Positions 1-10,309 of a stretch of DNA of 64,000 bases are shown here, one piece after another. The stretch comes from Salvia splendens. Its lineage: Eukaryota > Streptophyta > Magnoliopsida > Lamiales > Lamiaceae. Made by a program: the position numbers and the translations under genes. The notes beneath the pieces are model-generated. The model did not search any database. It was not told where the DNA came from and saw only the letters and a program-made list of their open reading frames with translations. The first letter of the stretch is position 1; each line of letters begins with the position of its first letter. The stretch covers positions 33,775,024 through 33,839,023 of the forward strand of contig NC_056032.1 in the NCBI RefSeq assembly GCF_004379255.2, in the 5' to 3' direction.

Positions 1-1
1 A

Positions 2-571
2 TCACACTGGAGTGCACTGAAATGGTGTCTGAGGTATCTGATTGGTACTGAAAAGTTTGGGATTCTGTACTCAAACAAGGGAGGAGATGAGAAGGAGCCC
101 TTAGTGGGATATTGTGACTCAGATTATGCTTCAAATCTGGACACAAGAAGATCTCAAACAGGGTATGTTTTCAATTTGTATGGCTCTGCGGTTTGCTGGA
201 AATCTTCTTTACAGAATGTGGTTGCTCTTTCATCAACTGAGGCAGAATATATTGCCTTAACATCAGCAGTTAAGGAAGGAAAGTGGCTACTGGGGTTGAT
301 AGCAGAATTTGGAGTAAACCAAGCCAGTGTCACTATACATTGTGATAATAGTGGTGCTTTGTGTTTAGCTAAGCATCAAATGTTCCATGAAAGGAGCAAG
401 CATATCGATGTTAGGATGCACTTCATAAGGGACGAGGTGGAGTGTGGAAGGGTGAAGTTAGTGAAGATAAGTACAGAGCATAATCCAGCTGATATGCTCA
501 CAAAACCATTGAGCAAGGAGAAATTCTTGTATTGCTGCAGACTGGTTCGAATGTGTGTAGTTAATGATTGA
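2..571 (+). CDS. Ty1/copia polyprotein C-terminus (RT end and RNase H), 5' end outside window
   Basis: The frame is open from base 2 to the TGA at 569-571. It encodes the end of a copia reverse transcriptase and its RNase H, which removes the RNA strand during retrotransposon replication. Visible landmarks are HWSALKWCLRYLIGT, then GYCDSDYASNLDTRRSQTGY, ALSSTEAEYIAL, the IHCDNSGAL segment, HERSKHIDVRMHFIRDEV and the tail NPADMLTKPL, all in the usual copia order. No stop interrupts this part, so the element may be fairly young, but gag, protease, integrase and most of RT lie left of the window. The polypurine tract and 3' LTR follow directly. Confidence 0.93.
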   Translation, partial: SHWSALKWCLRYLIGTEKFGILYSNKGGDEKEPLVGYCDSDYASNLDTRRSQTGYVFNLYGSAVCWKSSLQNVVALSSTEAEYIALTSAVKEGKWLLGLIAEFGVNQASVTIHCDNSGALCLAKHQMFHERSKHIDVRMHFIRDEVECGRVKLVKISTEHNPADMLTKPLSKEKFLYCCRLVRMCVVND

Positions 572-588
572 TTGTTGCTTCATCAGTT

Positions 589-599
589 AAGGTGGAGAT
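589..599 (+). other. polypurine tract of the copia element
   Basis: The purine-rich run AAGGTGGAGAT lies immediately before the LTR start TGTTGGGA. This is the plus-strand primer position in copia elements. Confidence 0.75.
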
Positions 600-911
600 T
601 GTTGGGATTGTAACTAGATGGAGCAACGTGAAGCTGCATGGAAAGGATCATGAGGATTGCTACACACAATCAAGGAAGCAAGTTCAAAAGTTGGTTAAGA
701 GCCAACGGCTACTAGCCGTCAGGTTTGGTTGTTGATAGCGGTTAAGTTTGGATTGAGCTTAGCTGCTGTAACTGATCAAGAAGTGAAATCTTGTTCACTT
801 CATTTAGTTTTCTTGTTGTGTATAAATAGTTGTAGTCGAGCTCATTTGTAATTCAATTCGGTTTACATTGATTTCCAGATATTGAATAAAGTTTACATTC
901 TTTCTCCAACA
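600..911 (+). repeat. 3' LTR of the copia element
   Basis: It starts TGTTGGGATTG and most likely ends CTCCAACA, giving TGTTGG/CCAACA terminal inverted ends and about 312 bp. It contains a TATA box (TATAAATAG, 821-829) and an AATAAA signal (885-890). The right boundary is inferred because the 5' LTR is outside the window; an alternative end is TATCA at 971. Confidence 0.7.
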
Positions 912-2420
912 CTTTACTCTCCCAATTTACTTCTTCATATTGTTCTTGTCGATCAATCTTCGTTTCTATCACTTATAACTTACAAGAATGGCAGTACATG
1001 AAAGCACACATTTTGAAAAAAAAAAGTCTTATTTCTAAAAAAAGGTAACTTCTTTGGTTGCACAAGCATGAATTAATATGCCAATGACAAATTTTTTGTA
1101 CTATTTGTTATAGTGTTGTAAATAATCAAACTATACTATATTTTTGTATACTCCTTGCGATCTGCGTTCTATTCTAAGCGGAGATAATAGATTAAGAGAG
1201 CAGAAAAAAGTAGAGAGTGATGTTTCTGTTTTTTGAAATGTAGTATACCTATCATTTAGAGTGAGACATCCAAAAAAAAATGTGACAGAGGAAATATATA
1301 TTTTTTTAATAAATGATGAACAATCAGGAGTCTTATGACTTCGAAGTTAATAATAAGTTCAAGCACCAAGGATTATCACTGAAAAAAAATGTTATTTAAA
1401 GTGATTAGATTTTAGATTTATTTAGGAGTCACTTGGAATCTATGCGGCTAAATTATTGTTTGAACAATTTATCATTTATGATATGTTTGTCAATAGGATT
1501 CGGGCTAGAAAAGTAATCTGATTTTTTAATTTTCACTCAATTTTAGAAAATAAACAATGAAAGATATTGACTAAAATTTTTAAGTTATATTTAAAGTTAT
1601 GAATTACACTTAATAATAATAGTAATAATAAATAACTAAATTTAGAATTATAATTAGAACAATAATAATTTAATTATTATTATAATAGCAATGCTTATAT
1701 AATAAATTATTTCCAGGAGTATTACTTATAAATCTATAATCATTATATACTAATAATTTATTAAATAATTAAATTCTTTTATTTAATTTTTGAATCATAT
1801 AAATAATAATAAAAATAATAATAACTTTTATTTTTTTTATTATTATTGTTACTATTTTATTATAAAATAATAATTATCATAGAAAGTCTTAATGAAATTT
1901 TAAAATTATGAACTATATTCAACTATTATACCAATATATAAAAATAATTATAATATAACTTTTATTGTTATATCATCCATTTTTATTATTATGTTATAAA
2001 CTTATAAATTTTTAGGAAATTCTTAATCAAATTATTTATATTATGCATTATAAAAAATAGTATTCCTACTTATTATCATTATTTTTTAATTAATAATTTA
2101 TTAAGAAATTTTAATATAATTTTAAAGAATGTATTATACGATTATTAGTATTTTATTAATTAAAATTTTAACTGCGCCAATTAATTATTTGAGTTATTAT
2201 TTAAATTACTTGATTGAAATTGATTAAAGAAAGTTTAAACAGACACACCCTAAGTTTTATACTCCTATTAAGTAATCTTAGACTTGTTTTTTTGGAATAT
2301 TCTAGACTTTGAATTTTATTATTAACATTTGTTATTAGTTAAAAGGTAAAAAATTTACATACCGTCATTATTTAGGTATTAACTTAAATGCTACCCACTC
2401 TTAAAAAATCTTGAATGATA
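912..2420. other. AT-rich intergenic stretch, no gene seen
   Basis: Very AT-rich DNA, especially 1600-2160 with many TAATAATA-type runs. No coding region, RNA gene or clear transposon ends were recognised. Confidence 0.6.
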
Positions 2421-2555
2421 CTCCTTCTCTCCCAAGTGACACATTTCTATAAAATAATAGTAGTGTGTAAACAACATCTTCTGTTGTGACTTTGAGCACG
2501 ATAGGGGATCCAAACCCTTATTAAAAATGCTCTATTTAGAGTGGGACGGAGGAAG
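2421..2555. mobile_element. short Stowaway-like MITE
   Basis: The ends CTCCTTCTCTCCC and GGGACGGAGGAAG are near inverted copies, flanked by TA on both sides (2419-2420 and 2556-2557), as for Tc1/mariner-type Stowaway MITEs. The interior is not strongly palindromic. Confidence 0.5.
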
Positions 2556-2830
2556 TATAAAAAATCAGCACCGATTAGGGGACCAAATGGAGTATTGAAT
2601 AGATTAATAATAATGTGCATGAGGAGCAAGTTTTTCAGTTCCAAAACCCAAATTAAACTAACAATTTCCTATCAAGTTATGCACTGTATATATGGATGCA
2701 TATAGAGAGAGAGGTGTGGGGGTCGGTTTTAGTTGTTCTCCAGGGTCTCTACTTTTGTGTACTTGCTAATTCTCTAAGGTTTATCTGTTCACTTAACCAC
2801 CCACCAAGAAATAGAATATGCCTACAATAC

Positions 2831-2839
2831 TATAAATAG
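2831..2839 (+). promoter_or_regulatory. TATA box of the TFL1-like gene
   Basis: TATAAATAG lies about 70 bp upstream of the ATG at 2902, the right place for a core promoter of the TFL1-like gene. Confidence 0.6.
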
Positions 2840-3212
2840 GAGGCCAGGCTTGCTCTCTTTCCCTGTAAATCATTAGCTAATTAGTAATAGTATTCTCTAA
2901 TATGGATAGAATGTCAGAAAGTGATCGGAGATGTTCTTGACTCTTTCAGTGCCTCCATGAAAATGTCAGTTACTTATTATGGAAACAAACAAGTTCATAA
3001 TGGTCACGACTTCTACCCTTCTGCTGTCACAGCTAAACCCAGAGTTGAAATCGAAGGAGCTGACATGAGAAATTTTTACACTTTGCTAATTCATTCATCT
3101 ATGTATACTCTTCACTATTTTTCATTAATTAATTATTTATATATATGCAGCTTATGACTGACCCTGATGTCCCCCGCCCCACCGACCCATATCTCAGGGA
3201 ACACCTCCACTG

Positions 3213-3213
<1 letters not shown>

Positions 3214-3244
<31 letters not shown>
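3214..3244. repeat. (TA)n microsatellite
   Basis: An uninterrupted TA dinucleotide run starts at the donor of intron 2 of the TFL1-like gene. It is probably length-polymorphic. Confidence 0.9.
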
Positions 3245-3246
<2 letters not shown>

Positions 3247-3396
3247 TTACCTCAAATTTAAACACATCATTCCGTTGCGTTGCATTGCATTGCCTTGATT
3301 AATATGTACTCCATATAATTACAGGTTGGTGACTGATATTCCTGGCACGACAGATGCTACATTTGGTAAGAATATGTTACTCCTAATATACTAAAT

Positions 3397-3711
3397 GTTG
3401 GGTTTTTCCCATAAATTTTCAATTTGACAAATAATATCACGAACTTTGCCCGAGTTTATTTTTTTCCACCTAGCAAAAAATTCCGGCTATAGTAATGGAT
3501 TTAATAACAATTTTGGAGGATGTGATTCAAGAAAAACTATCCTTAAAGATTGAAAAACTTGAAGCTCTCGAAGTTGTTGTCGAAAAATTACGAAAAAAAA
3601 TCCGCATAATGATATTATTTACCGAAATTTTTTCACCGGTGGAAAATAACAAACTCAAGTAAAGTTCGTGATATTATTTGTCAACTTGAAAGTTCGTGGG
3701 AAAAACCCAAC
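3397..3711. mobile_element. MITE with ~75-bp inverted ends in intron 3 of the TFL1-like gene
   Basis: GTTGGGTTTTTCCCA at the left matches TGGGAAAAACCCAAC at the right. Inverted similarity continues inward for about 75 bp on each side (ACAAATAATATCACGAACTTT and its complement). No clear target duplication was found, so the superfamily is open; Mutator-like is one possibility. Confidence 0.7.
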
Positions 3712-3753
3712 TTTTTGAAAGTTCTATGATATTAGAGGCCAATATTCCTATTG

Positions 3754-4082
3754 CACTACAGAAAAAATCGTTGTTTACTGACGGAATTATCCGTCACTAA
3801 ACACTGAAATTTCTTCACTTAGCTGATTAGTTACAGACTAAGTTTTGACAGATCTGTCAATAATAAACTTGTCAGTAAAAAAATTTAGTGACGGATTTGT
3901 CTGTCACAAGGTTACTAATTCACCCAATGAGGGAAAACATAGGTGGCTGCTTCGCATTAGTGACGGAATAATCTGTCAGTAATTAGTGACTGACGTTTTT
4001 CGGTCATTTATCCGTCACTAGTTGTTGAGCTATCGTTTTGCCGTCACTAATTCCGTCACTATTCAGCGCTTTTTTTGTTGTG
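3754..4082. mobile_element. CACTA-type non-autonomous element in intron 3
   Basis: It begins CACTACAGAAAAAA and ends TTTTTTTGTTGTG, the inverse of a CACTA terminus. It is flanked by the 3-bp duplication TTG (3751-3753 and 4083-4085), as expected for CACTA (En/Spm) elements. The interior carries repeated GTGACGGA/TCCGTCAC units, typical subterminal repeats. It ends about 30 bp before the exon 4 acceptor. Confidence 0.82.
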
Positions 4083-4336
4083 TTGTTAATTTCAACCTCC
4101 TCAAAAAAATATCAGGAAAGGAAGTGGTGACATATGAGATTCCGAAGCCCTACATAGGAATCCATAGGTTTGTGTTTGTTCTATTGAAGCAAAAAGGCAG
4201 GCAAACAGTGAAAAACCTTCCTACTTCAAGAGACCGCTTCAACACCCGCCGTTTCACCGCCGACAACGACCTCGGCCTCCCGGTTGCCGCCATCTTCTTC
4301 AATGCCAAGCGGGAGACAGCCGCCAGAAGGCGCTAG

Positions 4337-5035
4337 ATAAACCGGAACTTATTAAAATAAATTATCTACAGACCAGTGTTAGGAGTTTATTATTGTGGAA
4401 TGTGTTCTTGTGCTTTACTATTTTTTTCCATTAAAAGGTAGGGAATCTGTGCTGCTTAGTTTCTTCTTTGAGATTCCTACCCTTTTTTATCAATCAAGTA
4501 CTGTTAAGTGTTAACAGAGACGCTGAAATCTCTCATTGCTCTAAATTCTATGTCTTAATAAATTATTCCATCGTTTAGTTGGCAGTATACATTTTTTGAT
4601 GAGGGCTTTGTCCAACAATTTTGGACCAACCAATTTGTGTACCATTAATTTGCACCACCAATTTTTCATATTTTGAAAATAAAATTCAGTTATTATTCAA
4701 TCAATCTATATATTGTTGGAAAATAAGATATACAACCGGACGAAAAATTTGTAACGTCTTTACATTTAAAAATTTGAATAATTAATTCACAATTAATTGG
4801 CTAATTAATTAGGAATTAAGAATTCGTTTGAGAATTTAATTAAAGTTTTAAATTCAATAATTATGGTGCATCTCATGTTCCTTTATGTTTATACTAATAT
4901 TCAAAATAGATTAGTCGAAACATGACGTTGCAAAAGTAACTTCTCTTGTCTAGACTTCTTTGTCGCGGATATTAGGACGATGAGTGTGTATGTTTTAAAT
5001 ATAAAATTCAGTTATTATTCAATCAATCTATATAT
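4337..5035. repeat. intergenic; partial duplication of a retroelement insertion flank
   Basis: No gene. About 70 bp at 4679-4749 (AAAATTCAGTTATTATTCAA onward, including TGTTGGAAAATAAGATATAC) is repeated almost exactly at 5002-5071, where it forms the left flank and first 36 bases of the solo LTR. The filler between begins TGTAACGTCTTTACATTT, which recurs at 9992-10037 inside the copia element. Confidence 0.7.
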
Positions 5036-6139
5036 TGTTGGAAAATAAGATATACAACCGGACGAAAAATTACACGGAAAATAAAGGAAAATTACACGGA
5101 AAATAACCGAACAAATTACACGGAAAACTTGTGGAAAGTGGTAAGCCGAGTCGAGGAGTCCTCTTTCCGCAAGACGAGATATGTCCCGGTAGTGCTCTCG
5201 GTTTGGCGTGTCGTCCCCAAAGATAAAACGGCTTCGTCTCTGAAGTAACAACACCGCTAGCAGCAGAGCTCCGGCGAACGGGAGTAAGGCGGGTGCAGAG
5301 CTTCGACGGGAAGATTATGCAGAGAGGGAGAGAGCGTGTATGCAAGAATGTTTGTGTATGTTCTGTCTAGAATGCAATTGATGCATGTCTATTTATAGGC
5401 CAAGTCCACCCGCAGGGGCATTGATGGAGTCAACAGTCATTATGTGTGCCATGATGGCTTGACTGTAACCGCCGGGGGTTATTGACTGGTGCACTAGCCA
5501 TTGGGAGCTGAAGAGACACGACGCACCTGGACATGTTACACGACGGGATACACCATGGACCGCCGGGGTCAGCGGGGACCTTTTGTTTCCCGTTATGCGT
5601 CGGGGTCCAGCGGGAACATGACGTGGACCAGACCCGTTGGGGATAGCGTGGAGTTTGGGGTGGTCTAAAAAGAACAAGCGGGGCTTGAACCACGATCAAC
5701 GACCAGCTCCAAAGACCACCCAAAGACCAATTGCCAAGATCCAAGGCACCCGGTGCGCGGTGCACAGCTCGCGGCTTGCGGGCGGGCGGCGGCGGCGCGC
5801 GTGTGTGCTCTTCCACCCGTCTCATTCCACGATAATTATTACACATAATAATTCATCTGATTAAATACTTCATCAAAGAAGTTTATCATCCCCGATGTGG
5901 GATAATTAACACTTAGTTAATTAATCCATTAGTTTTTCCCATAGCTCATTTCTAGCTTTATTATTACCAACTTTAATATATTATTTCTCACTCACCGGGA
6001 ATTGGATTTGAGAAAATGAATATACTACGGTCATCTACTCGGAACGTAGATCAACGCTATTGCATTTAATTTCACAAAATTAAATGTCTTGTAATATTTA
6101 TTATTAGTCAAAATCATTTGACTAAGTACGATTCCAACA
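5036..6139. mobile_element. solo LTR (about 1.1 kb), TATAT target duplication
   Basis: It starts TGTTGGAA and ends TTCCAACA, perfect inverted ends, and is flanked by TATAT at 5031-5035 and 6140-6144. No internal region accompanies it, so it is a solo LTR left by LTR-LTR recombination. A TATA-like TATTTATAGG lies at about 5389-5398. The GC-rich middle has long chance ORFs on both strands, which I do not call genes. Confidence 0.85.
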
Positions 6140-6238
6140 TATATTTTGTTAAATTGATTTGAGAAAGAATAAGAAAGAGTCAAAAGAGGCGGCCAAGGAA
6201 TTTTGGTATTTCATCAGCTTTAGAGTAGGAGTCGATTA

Positions 6239-6562
6239 GAGTATCCACTATAAGGCGGACACGCCCAATAGCCCCGCCCCAGTTTTTGTCCATAGCCCCA
6301 ATTTTGTTCTCCATAGCCCCAAAATTCTATTTCCGCCACTATAGTGGACACCTCCAATAGCCCCAAAATTCCAAATACAAAATTCCACATTTTCACATCC
6401 CTCCAATAGCCGCGTCCTCGCTGCGAACGCGGCTATCCCGCGTCCGCCCCCCCAATAGCCCCAAAAGTTGTCCGCCCACCTTCCCCACTATAGCCGCCCG
6501 CCCACAGCCGCCCACCGCCCCCAAGACGCGGCTATAGCCGCGTCCTACTATAGTGGACGCTC
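6239..6562. mobile_element. Tourist-like (PIF/Harbinger) MITE
   Basis: Ends GAGTATCCACTATA and TATAGTGGACGCTC are inverted copies flanked by TTA at 6236-6238 and 6563-6565, the PIF/Harbinger target-site signature. The right half is GC-rich, with AATAGCCCC and GCGGCTATAG repeats. It has no coding capacity. Confidence 0.9.
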
Positions 6563-6666
6563 TTAGAAGCACATGCATTAGGACATTAGACATACACCGT
6601 TTATTATCCCAAAAACTCTTTCCCAATAAGCAATATTATTAATTATCAATTATCAACTTTTTACTA

Positions 6667-6985
6667 CTTTCGTCTGTCAACCACACAGTAGAATATCCCA
6701 CAACACTATTTTGTGGATCCTATATATCATATTTACTTTTTCAACATTTTTTAAATTAATACATCTAACACTTATTTTAACAGTGAGAAAATAAAAAACA
6801 ACCACACTCAAACAAGTGTCATTATGTAAAATTAAAATTGCTACAACACACATAAATAACCGATCACAATCGTGCCCAAACATGCACAACTAAACCAGAT
6901 CAGCGTAGTTACGTGTTTTCTTGTAACGCAGTTTATCATTTCCATAAATATTTGAACTTTGCATACTCTTGTGTGACGGAGGAAG
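6667..6985. mobile_element. Stowaway-like MITE
   Basis: The left end CTTTCGTCTGTC and right end TGTGACGGAGGAAG are roughly complementary and flanked by TA. It directly abuts the copia 5' LTR target site. Confidence 0.5.
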
Positions 6986-6992
6986 TATTATT

Positions 6993-7440
6993 TGTTAGAA
7001 ATTTGGGCTTCAACATGACTAATTTAATGTATATGACTATCTTTCAGTTGTCCAATTAAAGTGATCCTATAAAGATTAAAGTTTGAGCTAAAGTGTATTT
7101 ATTTATTATGGGAATAAGTATAGATACCAATTTGTGATTTTCTATTTATTGAGGGACCAAATAAAAAATAAATGAACTTATATTACTTATAAATATAAGT
7201 TATGGTTATGGTCTCCAGACGTCAGAAGAATATTCGATATCTCTGTATTCTCTCAGCAGACTATTGCGAAAAATGTCTCTGATCGTTTGGAAGATCCATA
7301 GCCGCTGCAAAGCAATTCCACTGTTCAATTCGCTATGGATCAAGGTACGCTTCCGCTCTGTAGTTTATGCTCCTTCTCCGTTGTTCTTGGTTAATCATCA
7401 TAGAGAGCTTTATGTAATTGTTCACTCAATTATTCCAACA
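6993..7440 (+). repeat. 5' LTR of the decayed copia element
   Basis: 448 bp from TGTTAGAAATT to TTCCAACA. It aligns along its whole length with 13435-13880, with scattered substitutions. The preceding five bases are TTATT, with no matching copy after the 3' LTR. Confidence 0.85.
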
Positions 7441-7444
7441 AGTG

Positions 7445-8905
7445 TGATACGCTAGGATTTTGCACTGTTTTATGGCCATTATTTGGTCCGTTTTTAATGT
7501 CAAAATCACAATTCATGTCCATATTTAGCATATTTTCTCTATTTTGGTATTTTGACGTGTTTTGTGAGATTTGTGCATATTTGAGCCTAAAAAGACAGCA
7601 AAATGTCGAAGTTGGAAATCTGGAGCATTCAAGATGCCCAGTTGTCCGCTGCAACACGCACAGTGACCGTTGGGGCTCAGCGACCGCCGAACCAGTAGCG
7701 GTCCGCTCCGGAGAAAGTTGTGCTGAAACGAAGAACAGGCCCAGCGACCGCTGGGGAGTGCGTAGCGACCGCTTGAAGAGTTTTCGAAACTACTGTAATA
7801 TTCACAGCGACCGCTGCAACACAGTGCAGCAACCGCTATCCAAGAGGCAGATGCTACGGATCATTGTGCAGCGACCGCTGGCCAAGGTGCAGCGGCCCGC
7901 TGCGAAAACGCAGCGCACGGAATTGACCTACTTTCTCCTCAAGATTTATCAAACTTAGCCACTTTTTACCGTATTTGATGGAGCTCGTTTTTTCCTCTAT
8001 AAATACCCCCTCAAACCTCTTCATTAGAATCTTCTTTTTGCCTCATAATTCTAGAGCATAAAATTGAGAGAGTTCTTCATTGTGCAAGAGGTTGAAGAAG
8101 GAATCAAGAGAAGATCAAGGCTACAAGGATTCAACCTTTAGGTTATATTTCTTTAGTTCTTATGTTCACTTTATTTTCCCTTCATTCTATGTTTTAAGCT
8201 TATTCAATTATGTGTAACTAAATTCATAGGATTCTAGGGATGTGTTAGTAACGACTTTGGTTATACAATTCTGTTTTGCTATTTAATATCCGTTTTGTTT
8301 TTACTTCGTTTCTTCCCTAAGTTGTTCTATAATACTTCACGTTTGAGTGACACATTCGATGATGATTTAATATAACTTGCTACATAATTGTGAGAGGAGG
8401 TTGACGAGTTAGATCCACTTAGTAGACACTACAATTAGCTTCCCTTAAAACGGCACTGTTAATTGAGAGTGAAGACTTTTCAAGGGTCTTAGGAGCTTTT
8501 AGGAGTTACGGATCTAGGATTGACAACCCTAGTGTTAGTAATCTACGCTTGTGCCGCATGGGTAAAACTTATGTGACTCGTTCTATCAAAGTATAAACTG
8601 TGCTAGGGTATTGTAGTTGAAATTTGTATAACCATAACTGTGAACGCACAACCCTAGAATTCTCTTATCTCTCATATTTTTACCTCTTTAATTATTCGCA
8701 ATTAGTTGTTTTATTGCTTTCAAGTTGTTTTTAGTTTTCAAAATCTTCAAAACTTTCGGTTTTTCAAATAGTGAAAGAAGCTTAGTAGAGGATAGCCAAT
8801 TTGTGTTTGTTTTCCCTGTGTTCGATATCCGGTACTGACCTTTAGCTATACCATATATACTCTGTATACTTGCAGGTTTATTTAGTGCTAATAAAAAGTG
8901 CATCA
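7445..8905. mobile_element. solo LTR (1461 bp) nested in the copia primer-binding site
   Basis: It begins TGATACGC and ends GCATCA, flanked by the 5-bp duplication AAGTG (7440-7444 and 8906-8910). A promoter-like TATAAATA lies at 7998-8005. Upstream of it is a cluster of AGCGACCGCT-type palindromes (7662-7901). Size suggests a Ty3/gypsy LTR, but no internal region remains to classify it. Confidence 0.88.
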
Positions 8906-8908
8906 AAG

Positions 8909-8921
8909 TGGTATTAGAGTC
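8909..8921 (+). other. copia primer-binding site (initiator Met tRNA type), degenerate
   Basis: TGGTATTAGAGTC resembles TGGTATCAGAGC, the complement of the initiator tRNA-Met 3' end. It would directly follow the 5' LTR if the nested solo LTR and one AAGTG copy were absent. Confidence 0.75.
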
Positions 8922-10309
8922 ACTCTATTGATGATTCTCTGATAATTGAGGAAAGGAGAATTATGTTTTTCGTTTCTTTCTTGGTTGTGAATCCATAAAA
9001 TTTAGAGTTTCTGTTTTATGGATTTTATTTGGGTATTTTGGTATGTTTACATACTGCGCTGTCGTGTTTATGGATTTCACTCATAGTGAATATCAATTGA
9101 AAGTTTATTACATGTTATCAAACATATCGAGACTGTATCAATTAAATTCTCTGTTATTGTGAACTGCTTGTTTGTGGTATTTTGATTATACGCATGTCGA
9201 GAATTTTGTTATGCTATGAATTGTGATAAGCATACACGTATATATTATTGATTGCAATGAATAGTATTTGTTAATCAAGTCTATGAATTGAATTTTTAGT
9301 GTTGGGCGGCGTGTATTTTATGCTAAGCAGGTTTATGAATTGATGATTTGAATTCATATTTTGTATGCACGCCGTTTTAGTTTAGTGATTTGAGTATGAA
9401 TTTATAATTCATGTTATGCACAATGAACGAGTTTTTAATTCTGATAGATCAATTGTGTATTGATTTGGACCTTTTGTTAGAATTTGAGAATGGCTGATTA
9501 ATTTGGATGCGTTATTGAATTCTCTTCTTCTTTGATTATGGAGAATTCATGAGGAAATAACGTTATGCACATGAATTGCGCATGTACGCATTTATATTCT
9601 TGTTCAGTTACCTTTCGTGAATTTATGTTGATTCATTTCTTGCCGAGAATTTTGGGTTATGGTTTTGATAAATTGGTGGTCCACTTTTGGGTGGAGATTA
9701 TTGTTTTAAGGATTGTTTGGCTGTTTTAATTTACAGTATTTATTTAGCTGATTAATTCGGAATGAAACGGTTGTTTCGTAATTATAGTAACAAATTCATT
9801 GTGATGGGAAATTCAATTTTTTGTAATTATGCACATTAATCATAGTTGGGAATTATGAGAATTCAATACGTGGCTGCTGTATTTATGTACAATTAAATTG
9901 TGAATTAATGATTCAATTTAATGTGTTTTAAGTACAATTGAATTGTGAATTAATTATTTAATTTAATGTGATTTATGTACGTTTATTTATTTGTAACGTC
10001 TTTACATTTAAAAATTTGAATAATTAATTTACAATTATTTGGCACGAGATACACACATACCTGTGGTGACAAATGAGTGACAATTATCCAGCTTTCGTGT
10101 AAGTAATTGTGATGCCCAAAGATGGACATTACTTTGCATGATCTTATTGTCAGTGTTTGATCATTACATAGAGGTTACCACTTACAAGTTCATATTACTG
10201 TCCAAAGACTTGGCATGAATGTTGTGTCAGTACCTCGAGATGTTACCTTCTTATTTGAATTTTATTATGTGAGCATGACAATTATTTCAGTTTTGTTCTC
10301 TGTTCAGTT
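8922..10309 (+). other. untranslated leader of the decayed copia element
   Basis: AT-rich, no credible coding region. It includes the TGTAACGTCTTTACATTT segment shared with 4750-4796. Confidence 0.6.

Larger units (their letters stand above)
2902..4336 (+). pseudogene. TFL1: TFL1/CEN-type PEBP gene, disrupted in exon 1
   Basis: Four exons show the classical FT/TFL1 layout: 2902-3085, 3151-3212 (62 nt), 3325-3365 (41 nt) and 4116-4336. Conserved segments include [73 protein letters not shown] and the TFL1-clade tail [20 protein letters not shown]. Intact relatives are plasma-membrane/nuclear scaffold proteins that repress flowering with FD bZIP factors and 14-3-3 proteins. Two lesions are visible. 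The ATG at 2902 (MDRMSE) is out of frame with VIGDV at 2921, and exon 1 is 184 nt where I expect about 201, consistent with a 17-nt loss of the PLVVGR-like codons. The intron 1 donor reads TTTG|CTAATT instead of GT. No in-frame ATG exists before 2957. A sequencing error could explain one lesion but hardly both. Confidence 0.88.

Noticed and set aside
5393..5864. Overlapping long ORFs on both strands in the solo LTR
   Set aside because: They lie wholly inside an LTR with defined ends and target duplication; the GC-rich U3/R sequence creates chance open frames.
7264..7455. Repeated 63-75-aa ORF also present at 13706-13933
   Set aside because: Both copies lie in the two LTRs of one copia element, so the shared ORF reflects LTR identity, not a gene family.
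7662..7901. CRISPR-like array of short repeats
   Set aside because: Repeats are 10-bp degenerate palindromes with irregular spacing inside a plant LTR; nothing resembles a CRISPR repeat-spacer array or cas genes.
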